From: Burkholderia sp. MS389
GTDB lineage: Bacteria; Pseudomonadota; Gammaproteobacteria; Burkholderiales; Burkholderiaceae
Length of the DNA stretch: 64,000 nt
Direction of reading: 5' to 3'
Assembly: GCF_016899425.1 (NCBI RefSeq)
Contig: NZ_CP045996.1
Coordinates: 744,001-808,000 of the forward strand
Both the position numbers and the translations under genes were made by a program. The notes under the pieces are model-generated. The model searched no databases, had not been told where the DNA came from, and saw nothing but the letters and a program-made list of their open reading frames with translations. Below are positions 1 through 8,600 of this stretch, in pieces (the first letter of the stretch is position 1; each line of letters starts with the position of its first letter).

Positions 1-898
1 AATAGCCGGCCGGCAGCACGAGCCCCACGACGCCCTTGTCGCAGCCGAGCGCTTCCAGCTTGACGATCAGGCGCGGCAGGACCGGCTCCGTGGACGAGGT
101 CGCGAGGACGATCAGCAACTCTTCGCGCAGGTAGCGCAGGAGCCGCCACAGCGCGAATCCGTGCAGTCGCGCGAGCGGGGCGAGCACCAGCGCGACGAAC
201 AGCGCGCAGGCCACGTAGAAGCACACCATCAGCTTCGCGAGCGAGCCGACCGAGCCGATCCCGAAGCGGCCCACCGTGAACGCCATCGCACCGAATGCGC
301 CGAGCGGCGCGAGCCGCATGATCATCGCGAGCACGCGAAACACGATCTGCGCGATGCCGTCGATCAGCGCCAGCACGGGCCGGGCGGCGCGCGGATGCGC
401 ATTCAGCGAGAAGCCGAACAACAGCGACAGCAGCAGCACCGGCAACACTTCGCCGGTGGCGAACGCGCCGAGCATCGTGTCCGGAATCATGCCGAGCGCG
501 AACGCCACGAGGCTGCGCGGCTCCGCATGCTTCGCATACGGCGCGAGGATGCTCGCATCCAGATGACGGACGTCGATATGCATGCCGGCGCCCGGTTGCA
601 GCACGTAGGCGACGACGAGCCCGAACGCGAGCGCGGCGGCCGTCAACAGATAGAAAAGCGCCAGTGCGCGCACGATCGTGCGGCCGATGGCCCGCCCGTT
701 CGACAGCGACGTGATGCCCGACACGATCGTGCAAAAGACGATCGGCGCGATGGTCATCTTCACGAGCGCGACGAACGCGTCGCTGAGCGGCTTGAGCATC
801 GCGCCCGCCGCCGGCCACACGTGACCGATGCCGATGCCGAGCATCATCGCGAGCAGGACCTGCACGTACAGCGATTTGAACAGCCGGGTCCACCTCAC
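1..898 (-). CDS. dctA: C4-dicarboxylate:cation symporter, DctA family (3' part lies outside the window)
   Basis: Translating the minus strand from a GTG start gives about 299 residues of a dicarboxylate/amino acid:cation symporter that runs off the left edge; the family is usually about 430 residues long, so roughly 130 are missing. The protein is strongly hydrophobic. It carries the family signature STEPVLPRL near residue 267, followed by a Gly/Val-rich segment ending PAGY, the region that leads into the substrate-binding loop of DctA. The GTG start is supported by a GGAAGG ribosome site seven bases upstream. These inner-membrane proteins import succinate, fumarate or malate. A LysR regulator gene ends 34 bases upstream on the same strand and may control it. 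The substrate is inferred from the family only. Confidence 0.87.
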   Translation of the reverse strand, partial: MRWTRLFKSLYVQVLLAMMLGIGIGHVWPAAGAMLKPLSDAFVALVKMTIAPIVFCTIVSGITSLSNGRAIGRTIVRALALFYLLTAAALAFGLVVAYVLQPGAGMHIDVRHLDASILAPYAKHAEPRSLVAFALGMIPDTMLGAFATGEVLPVLLLSLLFGFSLNAHPRAARPVLALIDGIAQIVFRVLAMIMRLAPLGAFGAMAFTVGRFGIGSVGSLAKLMVCFYVACALFVALVLAPLARLHGFALWRLLRYLREELLIVLATSSTEPVLPRLIVKLEALGCDKGVVGLVLPAGY

Positions 899-932
899 GA
901 TGCAGCCTTCCTTCGTTTCCGTTCCGTCGTCG

Positions 933-1853
933 TCATGCCGATGTGCCGCCGCCGGCGTCGCCGCGCTTCGCGTCGACGATCATCCGGTGGAACGCCTCGG
1001 CGGCCGGCGTCAGCGAGCGCCCGCGCCGCTTGACGATACCCACGCGCCGCTTCACGGCCGGCTCGACGAGCGGCACGCTCGTGAGGACAGGATGGTCATG
1101 CCCCGGCATCGCCATCGACGGCACCGCGGCGACGCCGAGCCCCGCCTCGATCAGCCCGAGCAGGGTCGTGACGTGGCGCGCCTCGCAGACGCTCGGCTTG
1201 CGCGGCGCGACGGCCGCCAATGCCTGGTCGAGCAGCAGGCGATTACCGGACGTCTTGTCCACCGACACGTAATCGTGCTCGTAAAGCTCGTTCCAGGTCA
1301 CGCGCTTCTTGCGCGCGAGCGGGTGGTCGCGGCGACAGGCGGCGACGAACCGCTCCTGGAGCAGCACCTTGAACTCGACCTCCGCCTCCTGGCTGCCGAT
1401 GAAGCTCACGCCGAAATCCGCCTCGCCGCTGATGACGGCGCCCAGCACTTCGTTGGCGCTGGCGTCGAGCAGCTTCACCCGGATGCGCGGAAAGCGCTGA
1501 TGATAGCGGGCGATGATGGGTGGCAGGAAATAGTAGGCGACCGACGGTACGCACGCGATCGTCACATGGCCCAGGCGGCTCGACGACACGTCGCGGATGC
1601 CGAGCAGCGCGGCGTCGAGATCGTCGAGCAGTTGTTCGGCACTCTGCGCGAACACGCGGCCGACGGTGGTGAGCGCGACACGGCGCGTGGTGCGCTCGAA
1701 GAGGCGCACGCCGAGCGCGTCTTCGAGCTTGTCGATCCGGCGGCTCAACGCAGGCTGGGACAGGCTGACCGCTTCGGCGGCCTTGCGGAAACTGCCGGTT
1801 TCCACGACCGCGCGAAACGCCTGCAAGTCCGTCAAATCGAAATTGATGCCCAC
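933..1853 (-). CDS. LysR-family transcriptional regulator
   Basis: This is a 306-residue LysR regulator. The N-terminal winged helix-turn-helix (about residues 5-65) contains the typical FRKAAEAVSLSQPALSRRI segment and FERTTRRV. The rest is a two-lobed periplasmic-binding-like effector domain. I chose GTG at 1853 because GGAG lies eight bases upstream and the protein then begins just before the FDLTDLQAF helix; an in-frame ATG at 1892 would add 13 residues but lacks a well-spaced ribosome site. The gene lies directly upstream of dctA on the same strand and is divergent from a second LysR gene, so either control of the carrier or of an unseen gene is possible. The effector is unknown. Confidence 0.88.
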   Translation of the reverse strand: MGINFDLTDLQAFRAVVETGSFRKAAEAVSLSQPALSRRIDKLEDALGVRLFERTTRRVALTTVGRVFAQSAEQLLDDLDAALLGIRDVSSSRLGHVTIACVPSVAYYFLPPIIARYHQRFPRIRVKLLDASANEVLGAVISGEADFGVSFIGSQEAEVEFKVLLQERFVAACRRDHPLARKKRVTWNELYEHDYVSVDKTSGNRLLLDQALAAVAPRKPSVCEARHVTTLLGLIEAGLGVAAVPSMAMPGHDHPVLTSVPLVEPAVKRRVGIVKRRGRSLTPAAEAFHRMIVDAKRGDAGGGTSA

Positions 1854-2096
1854 CGGTCGAACTCCGCCACTCAGATGCGCAGCATTTTGCATGATTCCGT
1901 GGGCGTCAGGCGTGTGGCGTCGTCGATGCGGCCGCGTTGGCGCGGCGCGGTGTGCGGCACGGCCGGCCGGAATCGCGCGGGCCGAGCCGCGAATCGGGCC
2001 GCCCGACGCCGCTTCCTGATGTACCGTATCGCTTTTGGGCGGGCAATGCGCCAACGCTGGCGCAGCGCCGGGCCGCTCTCTTCAACGGATTCCAGC

Positions 2097-2996
2097 ATGC
2101 GCATTCCGCCGCTCAAGGCCATCATCGCGTTCGAAAGCGTCGCCCGGACCAAAAGCGTGAACCGCGCGGCGGAAGAGCTCGGCCTGACCGCATCCGCCGT
2201 CAGTCATCAGCTCAGCAATCTTGAATCGCAGATCGGGCAGCCGCTGTTTCAGCGTTCGGGGCGCGGCCTCGTCCTCACGCCGACCGGCGAACGCTACCTG
2301 GCCGATGTCACCGGCTCGCTGGCCGATCTGAGCCGCGCGACCGAGCGCGCGTCGAGCCGAACCGAGGTCGATATCCTGCGCGTGCATTCGAGCCCGAGCT
2401 TCGGGCTGATGTGGCTGCTGCCGCGCCTGTCGTCGTTTCAGGAGGCGAACGGCGATATCCAGCTGAACCTCGCGTGCTCGTACGAAAACGTGTCGTTCTC
2501 GAACGGCTTCTACGATATCGACGTCCGGCACGGCTACGGCAACTGGGACAACCTCGAGGTCCGGACCGTGCGCGGCGAGTTCATCGCGCCGCTCGCGTCG
2601 CCGCGCTATCTCGAACGGCATCCGGTGAACGCGCCGGAAGACCTGCTCGCGCACCGGCTGATCTATTCCGAAACGCCGCTGGTCCAGTGGAAGCAGTGGT
2701 TCGGCCGGACCGGCGTGCCGTTGGCGGCGCAGAAGACCTTCGATTTTTCGTTCGACCGTTCGTACATGTCGCTCGAGACCGCCGCGCTCGGCCTCGGCAT
2801 CGCGCTCGAAAGCCTGATGCTCGCGTCGGTGAGGATCCGCGAAGGGCTGCTGGTGCCGGTGTTCGGCGACGCCCATGCGGTCGAAGTCGGCGCGCATCAT
2901 CTCGTTTACCCGCGGCAGAACGCGGAACTGCCGCGCGTGAAGCGCTTTCTGGCGTGGATCGAGCGGGAGGTCGCGGCGCACGGCGGGGCGGGCTGA
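2097..2996 (+). CDS. LysR-family transcriptional regulator, GcvA-like
   Basis: This 299-residue LysR regulator resembles the GcvA group. Its N-terminus opens MRIPPLKAIIAFESVARTKS and continues with a helix-turn-helix containing TASAVSHQLSNLE and the GRGLVLTPTGERYL wing. The effector domain (about residues 90-290) has the SPSFGLMWLLPRL start typical of GcvA-like proteins. The reading frame is open far upstream, but the coding signal and homology begin at this ATG. It stands 148 bases before the SDR/MFS/split-transketolase operon, in the same direction, and is the best candidate regulator of that operon. The intervening space holds a long dyad. Confidence 0.88.
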   Translation: MRIPPLKAIIAFESVARTKSVNRAAEELGLTASAVSHQLSNLESQIGQPLFQRSGRGLVLTPTGERYLADVTGSLADLSRATERASSRTEVDILRVHSSPSFGLMWLLPRLSSFQEANGDIQLNLACSYENVSFSNGFYDIDVRHGYGNWDNLEVRTVRGEFIAPLASPRYLERHPVNAPEDLLAHRLIYSETPLVQWKQWFGRTGVPLAAQKTFDFSFDRSYMSLETAALGLGIALESLMLASVRIREGLLVPVFGDAHAVEVGAHHLVYPRQNAELPRVKRFLAWIEREVAAHGGAG

Positions 2997-3083
2997 GCGG
3001 CGCATCCGTGATTTTGCGTTGCAGCATCGGCGGGCCGCGCGCCGTCATCTGAATTTTTCTCAACTATGGCTGAGCGTTTCCGC

Positions 3084-3130
3084 GTTGATGCGGGTGTCCG
3101 GTGAGCCGACACTCCGGACAACACATCAAC
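3084..3130 (+). promoter_or_regulatory. Nested dyad in the leader of the SDR operon
   Basis: An outer pair GTTGATG (3084-3090) and CATCAAC (3124-3130) encloses an inner perfect pair TGTCCGG (3095-3101) and CCGGACA (3114-3120). It ends just before the AGGAG ribosome site of the SDR gene. It could be the LysR operator or an RNA hairpin in the leader; no experiment distinguishes these here. Confidence 0.4.
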
Positions 3131-3144
3131 ACAGGAGACAAGCG

Positions 3145-3894
3145 ATGTTGCTCGACAACCGGACCATCATCGTCACCGGCGCCGCGTCGCCGCGCGGGAT
3201 CGGCAAGGCCACGGCCCGCGCGCTGGCCGCGCAGGGCGCACGCGTGGCGATCCTCGACCTTCGCCGCGAGGATGCGGAAACGGCCGCCGCCGAACTCGGC
3301 GCCCGCCATCTCGGCCTCGCGTGCGACGTGACCGACCGCGACGCGTGCGCGGCGGCCGCTCGCGCGACGCTGGAGCACTTCGGCCGCATCGACGGTCTCG
3401 TCAACAACGCCGGCATCACGCAGCCCGTGCGCACGCTCGATATCTCGGCGCGTGATTTCGATGTGATCGTCGACGTGAACCTGCGCGGCACGCTGTACAT
3501 GTCGCAAGCCGTGCTGCCCGCGATGCAGACGCAGCGCGGCGGCAGCATCGTCTGCATGTCGTCGGTGTCCGCGCAACGCGGCGGCGGCATCTTCGGCGGC
3601 CCGCACTACAGCGCCGCCAAGGCCGGCGTGCTCGGCCTCGCGAAGGCGATGGCGCGCGAATTCGGCGCCGACCGCATCCGCGTCAATTCGATCACGCCCG
3701 GCCTGATCCAGACCGACATCACCGGCGACAAGCTGACGCCCGACATGCGCGAGGACATCGTCAAGGGCATTCCGCTCGGCCGGCTCGGCGATGCCGCCGA
3801 CGTCGCCCATGCGTGCCTGTTCCTGCTGAGCGACCTGTCGAGCTATCTGACGGGCATCACGCTCGACGTCAACGGCGGGATGCTGATTCACTGA
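3145..3894 (+). CDS. SDR-family NAD(P)-dependent oxidoreductase
   Basis: This is a 249-residue classical short-chain dehydrogenase. The cofactor loop TGAASPRGIGKA spans residues 11-22, NNAG is at 87-90, the catalytic serine lies near 140 and the active-site YSAAK is at 155-159. The C-terminus has the common VNGGMLIH ending. An AGGAG ribosome site precedes the ATG. It is the first gene of a forward operon with an MFS carrier and a two-gene transketolase, so it probably oxidises or reduces a sugar, sugar acid or polyol that the carrier imports. The exact substrate cannot be read from the sequence. Confidence 0.9.
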   Translation: MLLDNRTIIVTGAASPRGIGKATARALAAQGARVAILDLRREDAETAAAELGARHLGLACDVTDRDACAAAARATLEHFGRIDGLVNNAGITQPVRTLDISARDFDVIVDVNLRGTLYMSQAVLPAMQTQRGGSIVCMSSVSAQRGGGIFGGPHYSAAKAGVLGLAKAMAREFGADRIRVNSITPGLIQTDITGDKLTPDMREDIVKGIPLGRLGDAADVAHACLFLLSDLSSYLTGITLDVNGGMLIH

Positions 3895-3897
3895 GAA

Positions 3898-3922
3898 CGG
3901 CGCCGCCCGATGCGCGGCGCCG
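3898..3922 (+). terminator. GC-rich hairpin between SDR and MFS genes
   Basis: The arms CGGCGCCGC and GCGGCGCCG are perfectly complementary around a seven-base loop, immediately after the SDR stop codon. There is no T-run. Since the next gene follows in the same direction only 74 bases after the SDR stop, it may be a processing or partial termination site rather than a true terminator. Confidence 0.35.
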
Positions 3923-3968
3923 ACCATCATGCACCCGGGACAACCCGGGGCCATGGCAGGAGACAAGG

Positions 3969-5294
3969 ATGAGAGCAAAGTACCCCGCATCGCCGGTCCA
4001 TGGCGAGCCTCTGCAACGGAACGACGCGCAGACGTTCGAAGCGGCGACCTACGCGAAGGTCGCGCGCCGGCTGATCCCGTTTCTGATGTTGTGCTACCTC
4101 GGCGCGTATCTCGACCGCGTCAACGTCGGCTTCGCGAAACTGCAGATGCTCAACGACCTGCGCTTCAGCGAGACGGTCTACGGGATGGGCGCAGGCATCT
4201 TCTTCCTCGGCTATTTCCTGTTCGAGGTGCCGAGCAATCTGATCCTGCATCGCGTCGGCGCGCGCCGCTGGCTCGCGCGCATCATGCTGACCTGGGCCGT
4301 GATTTCGGCGAGCTTCGTGTTCGTCAAATCGCCCGCTGCGTTCTACGCGCTGCGGTTCCTGCTCGGCGTCGCCGAAGCCGGCTTCGCGCCGGGCGTGATC
4401 CTGTACCTCACGTACTGGTTCCCGTCGGCGCGGCGCGCGAAGGCGCTGTCGCTGTTCTTCATGGCGATTCCGCTCGCCGGGATCATCGGCGGGCCGCTGT
4501 CGGGCGCGATCATGCACTCGCTGCACGGCGCGATGTCGATGGCCGGCTGGAAGTGGCTGTTCCTGCTCGAGGCGCTGCCTTCGTTCGTGCTGGGCTTCGC
4601 GATCCTGCTGTATCTCGACGACGGCATCGCCGGCGCGAAGTGGCTGACCGACGCGGAAAAAGCCTTGCTCGCGCGCAACGTGTCGGCCGACGCCGCGCAC
4701 ACCACCGCCCATGTGTCGATTCGAACGTTCGTCGCGGATCGCCGCTTGTGGGTGATGGCCGCGATTTACTTCTGCGTGGTGCTCGGGCAGTACGGCCTCA
4801 CGTTCTGGCTGCCGACGATCATTCGCAAGGCCGGCGTCGCCGATCCGCTGTGGGTCGGCCTGTTCACCGCGATTCCGTATGCCTGTGCAATCGTCGCGCT
4901 GCCGCTGATCGGCATCAGCGCGGATCGTCGCCGCGAGCGCCGCTTCCATCTCGCGGTGCCGATGCTGGTCGCGGCGGCGGGCTTCGCCACGTTGCCGATG
5001 CTCGGCAGCGTCGGCGCGTCGATCGTGTGCCTGAGCATCGCGTCGGCCGGCATCCTCGCGTCGTCGTCGCAGTTCTGGTCGCTGCCGACCGCGTTGCTGG
5101 GCGGGATGTCGGCGGCGGCGGGCATCGCTGCGGTCAACTGCTTCGCAAATCTAGCGGGCTTCTTCTCGCCGGCGATCGTCGGCTGGCTGAACGACCTGAC
5201 CGGCAAGTCCACCGCGGGGCTCGTGTTCATCTCGGTCGCGATCGCGGCCGGTGCGCTGCTGGTGTTCGTCGTGCCCCGGTCCGTGAACCGCTGA
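3969..5294 (+). CDS. MFS transporter, anion:cation symporter (ACS) family
   Basis: This 441-residue membrane protein has the twelve-helix layout of the major facilitator superfamily. Near the N-terminus, LCYLGAYLDRVNVGFAKLQM is characteristic of the ACS group (phthalate, galactonate, glucarate and tartrate carriers), followed by GYFLFEVPSNLILHRVGAR. I chose the ATG after AGGAGACAAGG. A hydrophilic loop near residue 230 separates the two six-helix halves. Its place between a dehydrogenase and a split transketolase suggests uptake of a sugar acid or related anion for that pathway. Substrates of ACS proteins cannot be predicted reliably, so the pathway link is inference. Confidence 0.88.
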   Translation: MRAKYPASPVHGEPLQRNDAQTFEAATYAKVARRLIPFLMLCYLGAYLDRVNVGFAKLQMLNDLRFSETVYGMGAGIFFLGYFLFEVPSNLILHRVGARRWLARIMLTWAVISASFVFVKSPAAFYALRFLLGVAEAGFAPGVILYLTYWFPSARRAKALSLFFMAIPLAGIIGGPLSGAIMHSLHGAMSMAGWKWLFLLEALPSFVLGFAILLYLDDGIAGAKWLTDAEKALLARNVSADAAHTTAHVSIRTFVADRRLWVMAAIYFCVVLGQYGLTFWLPTIIRKAGVADPLWVGLFTAIPYACAIVALPLIGISADRRRERRFHLAVPMLVAAAGFATLPMLGSVGASIVCLSIASAGILASSSQFWSLPTALLGGMSAAAGIAAVNCFANLAGFFSPAIVGWLNDLTGKSTAGLVFISVAIAAGALLVFVVPRSVNR

Positions 5295-5343
5295 CAACCG
5301 CCGATTCATTTGCATTCCTTCCGACCTGATACTGGAGTAATCG

Positions 5344-6189
5344 ATGGCTACCGAAACCATCCATGACGCGGTCCCGCTCGCCGAGCGCGCGTACCGCATC
5401 CGACGAAACGCCGTGCTGATGGGCGAAGTGCAGGGACAGGGCTATGTCGGCCAGGCGCTCGACATCGCCGACGTGCTGGCCGTCGCGTATTTCGGCGCGA
5501 TGCGCTATCGCGCCGACGATCCCGACTGGGAAGGGCGCGACCGCTTCCTGCTGTCGAACGGGCACTATGCGATCGCGCTGTACGCGGCGCTGTTCGAAGC
5601 CGGCATCCTGCCGGCCGCGGAACTCGACACCTATGGCAGCGACGACAGCCGCTTGCCGATGTCCGGCATGGCGAGCTACACGCCCGGCATGGAAATGTCC
5701 GGCGGCTCGCTCGGGCAGGGCCTGACGATCGCGGTCGGCCGGTGTCTGGGGCTGAAGCGCAAGGGCTCGGATGCGTTCGTCTACACGCTGTTTTCCGACG
5801 GCGAACTCGACGAAGGCGCGGTCTGGGAAGGGCTGATGTCGGCCGCGCACTGGAAGCTCGACAACCTGATCGCAATCGTCGACGTGAACAACCAGCAGGC
5901 CGACGGCCCGTCGACGCAGATCATGGCGTTCGAGCCGCTGGTCGACAAGCTCGAGGCCTTTGGCTGGTACGTGCAACGCGTGGACGGCAACGACATCGAC
6001 GCGGTGAAACGCGCGTTCGACCACGCGCGCCAGCATGACGCACCGCAGCCACGCATCATCGTCTGCGACACGAAGATGGGGTGCGGCGTGCCGTTCCTCG
6101 AAGCACGCGAGAAAAGCCATTTCATCCGGGTCGATGCGCACGAGTGGCAACTCGCGCTCGACGCACTCGAAGCAGGGAGACATGCATGA
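5344..6189 (+). CDS. Transketolase, N-terminal (thiamine-diphosphate-binding) subunit
   Basis: This 281-residue protein corresponds to the N-terminal third of transketolase. It has the LSNGH motif near residue 74 and GGSLGQGLTIAVG near 120. The thiamine-diphosphate site SDGELDEGAVWEGL begins near residue 151 and runs to VDVNNQQ. The partner subunit starts four bases before its stop codon (ATGA overlap), implying coupled translation and a 1:1 complex. Split transketolases are known in archaea and in several sugar-specific bacterial pathways. A full-length transketolase exists elsewhere in the window (28952-30997), so this pair probably has a specialised substrate. Confidence 0.92.
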   Translation: MATETIHDAVPLAERAYRIRRNAVLMGEVQGQGYVGQALDIADVLAVAYFGAMRYRADDPDWEGRDRFLLSNGHYAIALYAALFEAGILPAAELDTYGSDDSRLPMSGMASYTPGMEMSGGSLGQGLTIAVGRCLGLKRKGSDAFVYTLFSDGELDEGAVWEGLMSAAHWKLDNLIAIVDVNNQQADGPSTQIMAFEPLVDKLEAFGWYVQRVDGNDIDAVKRAFDHARQHDAPQPRIIVCDTKMGCGVPFLEAREKSHFIRVDAHEWQLALDALEAGRHA

Positions 6190-7184
6190 GCACCGTCGAC
6201 AACAAGCCGCGCCTGAAGACGTCGGCGATGATCGCCTCCATCGCGGCCGAAGGGCAGGCGACCCGCTCCGCGCCGTTCGGCCATGCGCTGACCGAACTCG
6301 CCCGCACGAACGGCAACGTGATCGGCATGACGGCCGATCTCGGCAAATACACCGACCTGCACCTCTTCGCGAAGGCATTCCCCGAGCGGTACTACCAGAT
6401 GGGCATGGCCGAGCAGTTGCTGATGGGGGCCGCCGCCGGGTTCGCGCACGAAGGCGCGCAGCCGTTCGTCACGACCTATGCGGTGTTTGCGACGCGCCGC
6501 GCGTACGACTTCATTCATCAGGCGATCGCCGAGGACAATCTCGACGTGAAGCTGATCTGCGCGTTGCCTGGGCTCACGACCGGCTACGGGCCGAGCCACC
6601 AGGCCGCCGAGGATCTGGCGCTGATGCGTGCGATGCCGAACATGACCGTGATCGATCCGTGCGACGCGCTGGACATCGAACAGATGGTGCCGGCCATCGC
6701 CGCGCACAAGGGGCCGGTGTATGCGCGCCTGCTGCGCGGCAACGTGCCGGCCGTGCTCGACGAATACGATTACCGCTTCGAACTCGGCAAGGCCAAGCTG
6801 CTGCGCGACGGCAACGACGTGCTGCTGATCTCGTCCGGGATCATGACGATGCGTGCGCTCGAGGTGGCGAAGGCGCTCGAAGCCGATCGCGTCGATGTCG
6901 CCGTGCTGCACGTGCCGACGATCAAGCCGCTCGACACGGCGACCATCGTCCGCGAGGCTGCGCGAAAAGGGCGCATGGTCATCGTCGCGGAGAACCATAC
7001 GACGATCGGCGGGCTCGGCGAAGCGGTCGCGACCGCGTTGCTTGCGGCGGGCGTGGCGGTGCCGTTCCGGCAGATCGCGCTGCCGGATGCGTATCTCGCC
7101 GCGGGCGCGCTGCCGACGTTGCATGAGCGCTACGGAATCTCGGCTGGCGCGATGCGCGTGAATATCCGGTCGTGGCTCGGGTGA
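6186..7184 (+). CDS. Transketolase, C-terminal (pyrimidine-binding) subunit
   Basis: The 332-residue product covers the central and C-terminal transketolase domains. The YYQMGMAEQLLMGAAAGFA segment near residue 70 supplies the catalytic glutamate that activates thiamine diphosphate. The C-terminal regulatory-like domain includes ENHTTIGGLGEAV, a motif shared with the 1-deoxyxylulose-5-phosphate synthase and pyruvate dehydrogenase beta families. The ATG overlaps the stop of the N-terminal subunit by four bases. Together the two genes encode one functional enzyme that transfers two-carbon units. This is the last gene of the operon; a very strong hairpin follows 81 bases downstream. Confidence 0.92.
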   Translation: MSTVDNKPRLKTSAMIASIAAEGQATRSAPFGHALTELARTNGNVIGMTADLGKYTDLHLFAKAFPERYYQMGMAEQLLMGAAAGFAHEGAQPFVTTYAVFATRRAYDFIHQAIAEDNLDVKLICALPGLTTGYGPSHQAAEDLALMRAMPNMTVIDPCDALDIEQMVPAIAAHKGPVYARLLRGNVPAVLDEYDYRFELGKAKLLRDGNDVLLISSGIMTMRALEVAKALEADRVDVAVLHVPTIKPLDTATIVREAARKGRMVIVAENHTTIGGLGEAVATALLAAGVAVPFRQIALPDAYLAAGALPTLHERYGISAGAMRVNIRSWLG

Positions 7185-7265
7185 TCGGTCGGCCGTTCGA
7201 CAGCCGCGTGTCGACGCGCAGCGCCCGGGCCGCCTGCGCCGACGCGGGACGCTCGCATTCTGCGC

Positions 7266-7303
7266 ATGAAGCGGCGCAAGCCTCGCGGCTTGCGCCGCTT
7301 CAT
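7266..7303. terminator. Bidirectional transcription terminator
   Basis: A perfect 17-base inverted repeat, ATGAAGCGGCGCAAGCC and its complement, surrounds a four-base TCGC loop. It lies between the convergent transketolase (plus) and hsp20 (minus) genes. No long T-run is present, which is common in this GC-rich genus. Confidence 0.75.
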
Positions 7304-7325
7304 GTAGCGCTTGCGGCGAACCTCC

Positions 7326-7751
7326 TCACCCCGCCGTCACCTGGATTCGCCGCGGCTTCGCTTCTTCGCGCCGCGGGATGCTCAGTTTCAGCACGCCGTC
7401 GCGCAGTTGCGCGTCGATGCGCGACACGTCGAAATCCGGGCTGAGCGTGAATGCGCGCGAGAAGTGCGGATGCTGCACTTCGCCGTGCTGCAGGCGCAAT
7501 CCCGCCGGCGTCGGGACGACGGCTTCCGCTTCGATGGCCAGGCTGCCGTCGTGCACGCGGACGTCGAGCTTGTCGCGCGGCACGCCCGGCAGGTCCGCGT
7601 ACAGCGTGATGCCGTGCGCATCCTCGACGATGTCGACGGCGGGCGCAATCCGCGTGCGCGGCGTGTCGGGCCGAGCCGCTTCACGGTTCGTCACGGCCGT
7701 TCGCGTATCGGTCGAACGGGTCGTCAGTTCAGTGGTGTTGGTGTCACTCAT
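7326..7751 (-). CDS. Small heat shock protein, Hsp20/alpha-crystallin family
   Basis: This 141-residue protein has an alpha-crystallin domain from about residue 40 onward: DIVEDAHGITLYADLPGVPRD, then SLAIEAEA, and the conserved LRDGVLKLSIPR close, the counterpart of the family's AxxxNGVLxxxxP box. The N-terminus is short and polar. ATG at 7751 is preceded by GGAGG five bases away. Hsp20 proteins are ATP-independent cytoplasmic holdases that form oligomers. It lies 36 bases downstream of another hsp20 gene on the same strand, so the two are probably co-transcribed and may co-assemble. Confidence 0.92.
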   Translation of the reverse strand: MSDTNTTELTTRSTDTRTAVTNREAARPDTPRTRIAPAVDIVEDAHGITLYADLPGVPRDKLDVRVHDGSLAIEAEAVVPTPAGLRLQHGEVQHPHFSRAFTLSPDFDVSRIDAQLRDGVLKLSIPRREEAKPRRIQVTAG

Positions 7752-7787
7752 GATGTCCTCCGTCATGCGTTCGTGACGTCGTGCTGT

Positions 7788-8231
7788 TTACTGGACGGTA
7801 ATCGCCCGCGGCTTCGAGGCTTCCGACTTGCCGACGCTGATCGTCAGGCAGCCGTTCGCATAGCGCGCGTCGATCTTGTCGGGGTCCGCGTGCTGCGGCA
7901 GTTCGACCACGCGGCGGAACGCGCCCATGAACCGCTCGTTCGCGTAGACGCGTCGCTCGTCGTCGGTCGTGCCATCGTCCGGGGGAGTCCGCTCGCCGCT
8001 GATCGTCAGCAGCCGGCGATCGACCGAGATGTCGATCTTCGCGGGGTCGAGACCCGGCGCGAACGCGACGATCTCGACCGTGTCGTCGGTGCTGCCGATG
8101 TTGACGGGGGGAAACGTACCGGGGCGCGGCGCGCGCAGACTGGCCGGAAAGCCCGTAAATGCGCTGGCCATCTGCCGTTGCAGGCGGTCGAATTCCGCCA
8201 GCAGATCGGTGGGGAAGAAGATATCGCTCAT
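7788..8231 (-). CDS. Small heat shock protein, Hsp20/alpha-crystallin family (first of pair)
   Basis: This 147-residue Hsp20 protein begins MSDIFFPTDLLAEFDRLQRQ, the amphipathic N-terminal helix usual in class A IbpA-like chaperones. The alpha-crystallin domain runs from about residue 42 to 140, with RLLTISGER, the VYANERFMGAFRRVVELP strand and ANGCLTISV, the counterpart of the AxxxNGVL box. AGGAG precedes the ATG. It is the upstream gene of the pair and is probably heat-induced. The 5' region contains no sigma-32 promoter I can assign with confidence. Confidence 0.92.
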   Translation of the reverse strand: MSDIFFPTDLLAEFDRLQRQMASAFTGFPASLRAPRPGTFPPVNIGSTDDTVEIVAFAPGLDPAKIDISVDRRLLTISGERTPPDDGTTDDERRVYANERFMGAFRRVVELPQHADPDKIDARYANGCLTISVGKSEASKPRAITVQ

Positions 8232-8600
8232 GACTGGCTCCTGTTGTGCCCCCTGCAGGGGACGAACCGGACCACGCGCTCCAGTTCGTCCATCCGCGAG
8301 AGAGTCGCTGACTAACAAATCGAAACACGCAGCGCGAAAACCGCGACTGCCTTGAGCGATACCTAAAATAGGATACGGCGCGTGAATTTCAAGGGGGGGG
8401 GCGTCATCCTGATCAACCCTCGGTCAACCTCCGCGCCGACCGCATTCAGCGCGCGAACGGACGTCGCCGGCTCACGGCCGGCCGCGCGCATACAAAGCTT
8501 TCAAATCGAAAGATTTGCGGGGGCCGCAGCCACCGAGGCTTGCCTATCGGCCTCGTTCGGCAGCACGGCGCAACATCGACGTGCCGGTGCCGCCGCCGCG
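8232..8600. other. Intergenic region between hsp20 and rfbB
   Basis: These 369 bases separate the 5' end of the hsp20 pair from the 3' end of rfbB. No gene is visible. The part nearest hsp20 is AT-richer and should hold its promoter. A run of nine G residues lies at 8393-8401. Near 8500 a short stem CAAATC-GAAA-GATTTG occurs, which could help end rfbB transcription. Confidence 0.5.

Noticed and set aside
828-2096. Apparent 5' extension of the LysR gene at 2097 by more than 400 codons
   Set aside because: The extension is antisense to dctA and to the minus-strand LysR gene, is Arg/His/Ala-rich and has no family features. Homology and a proper start begin at 2097.
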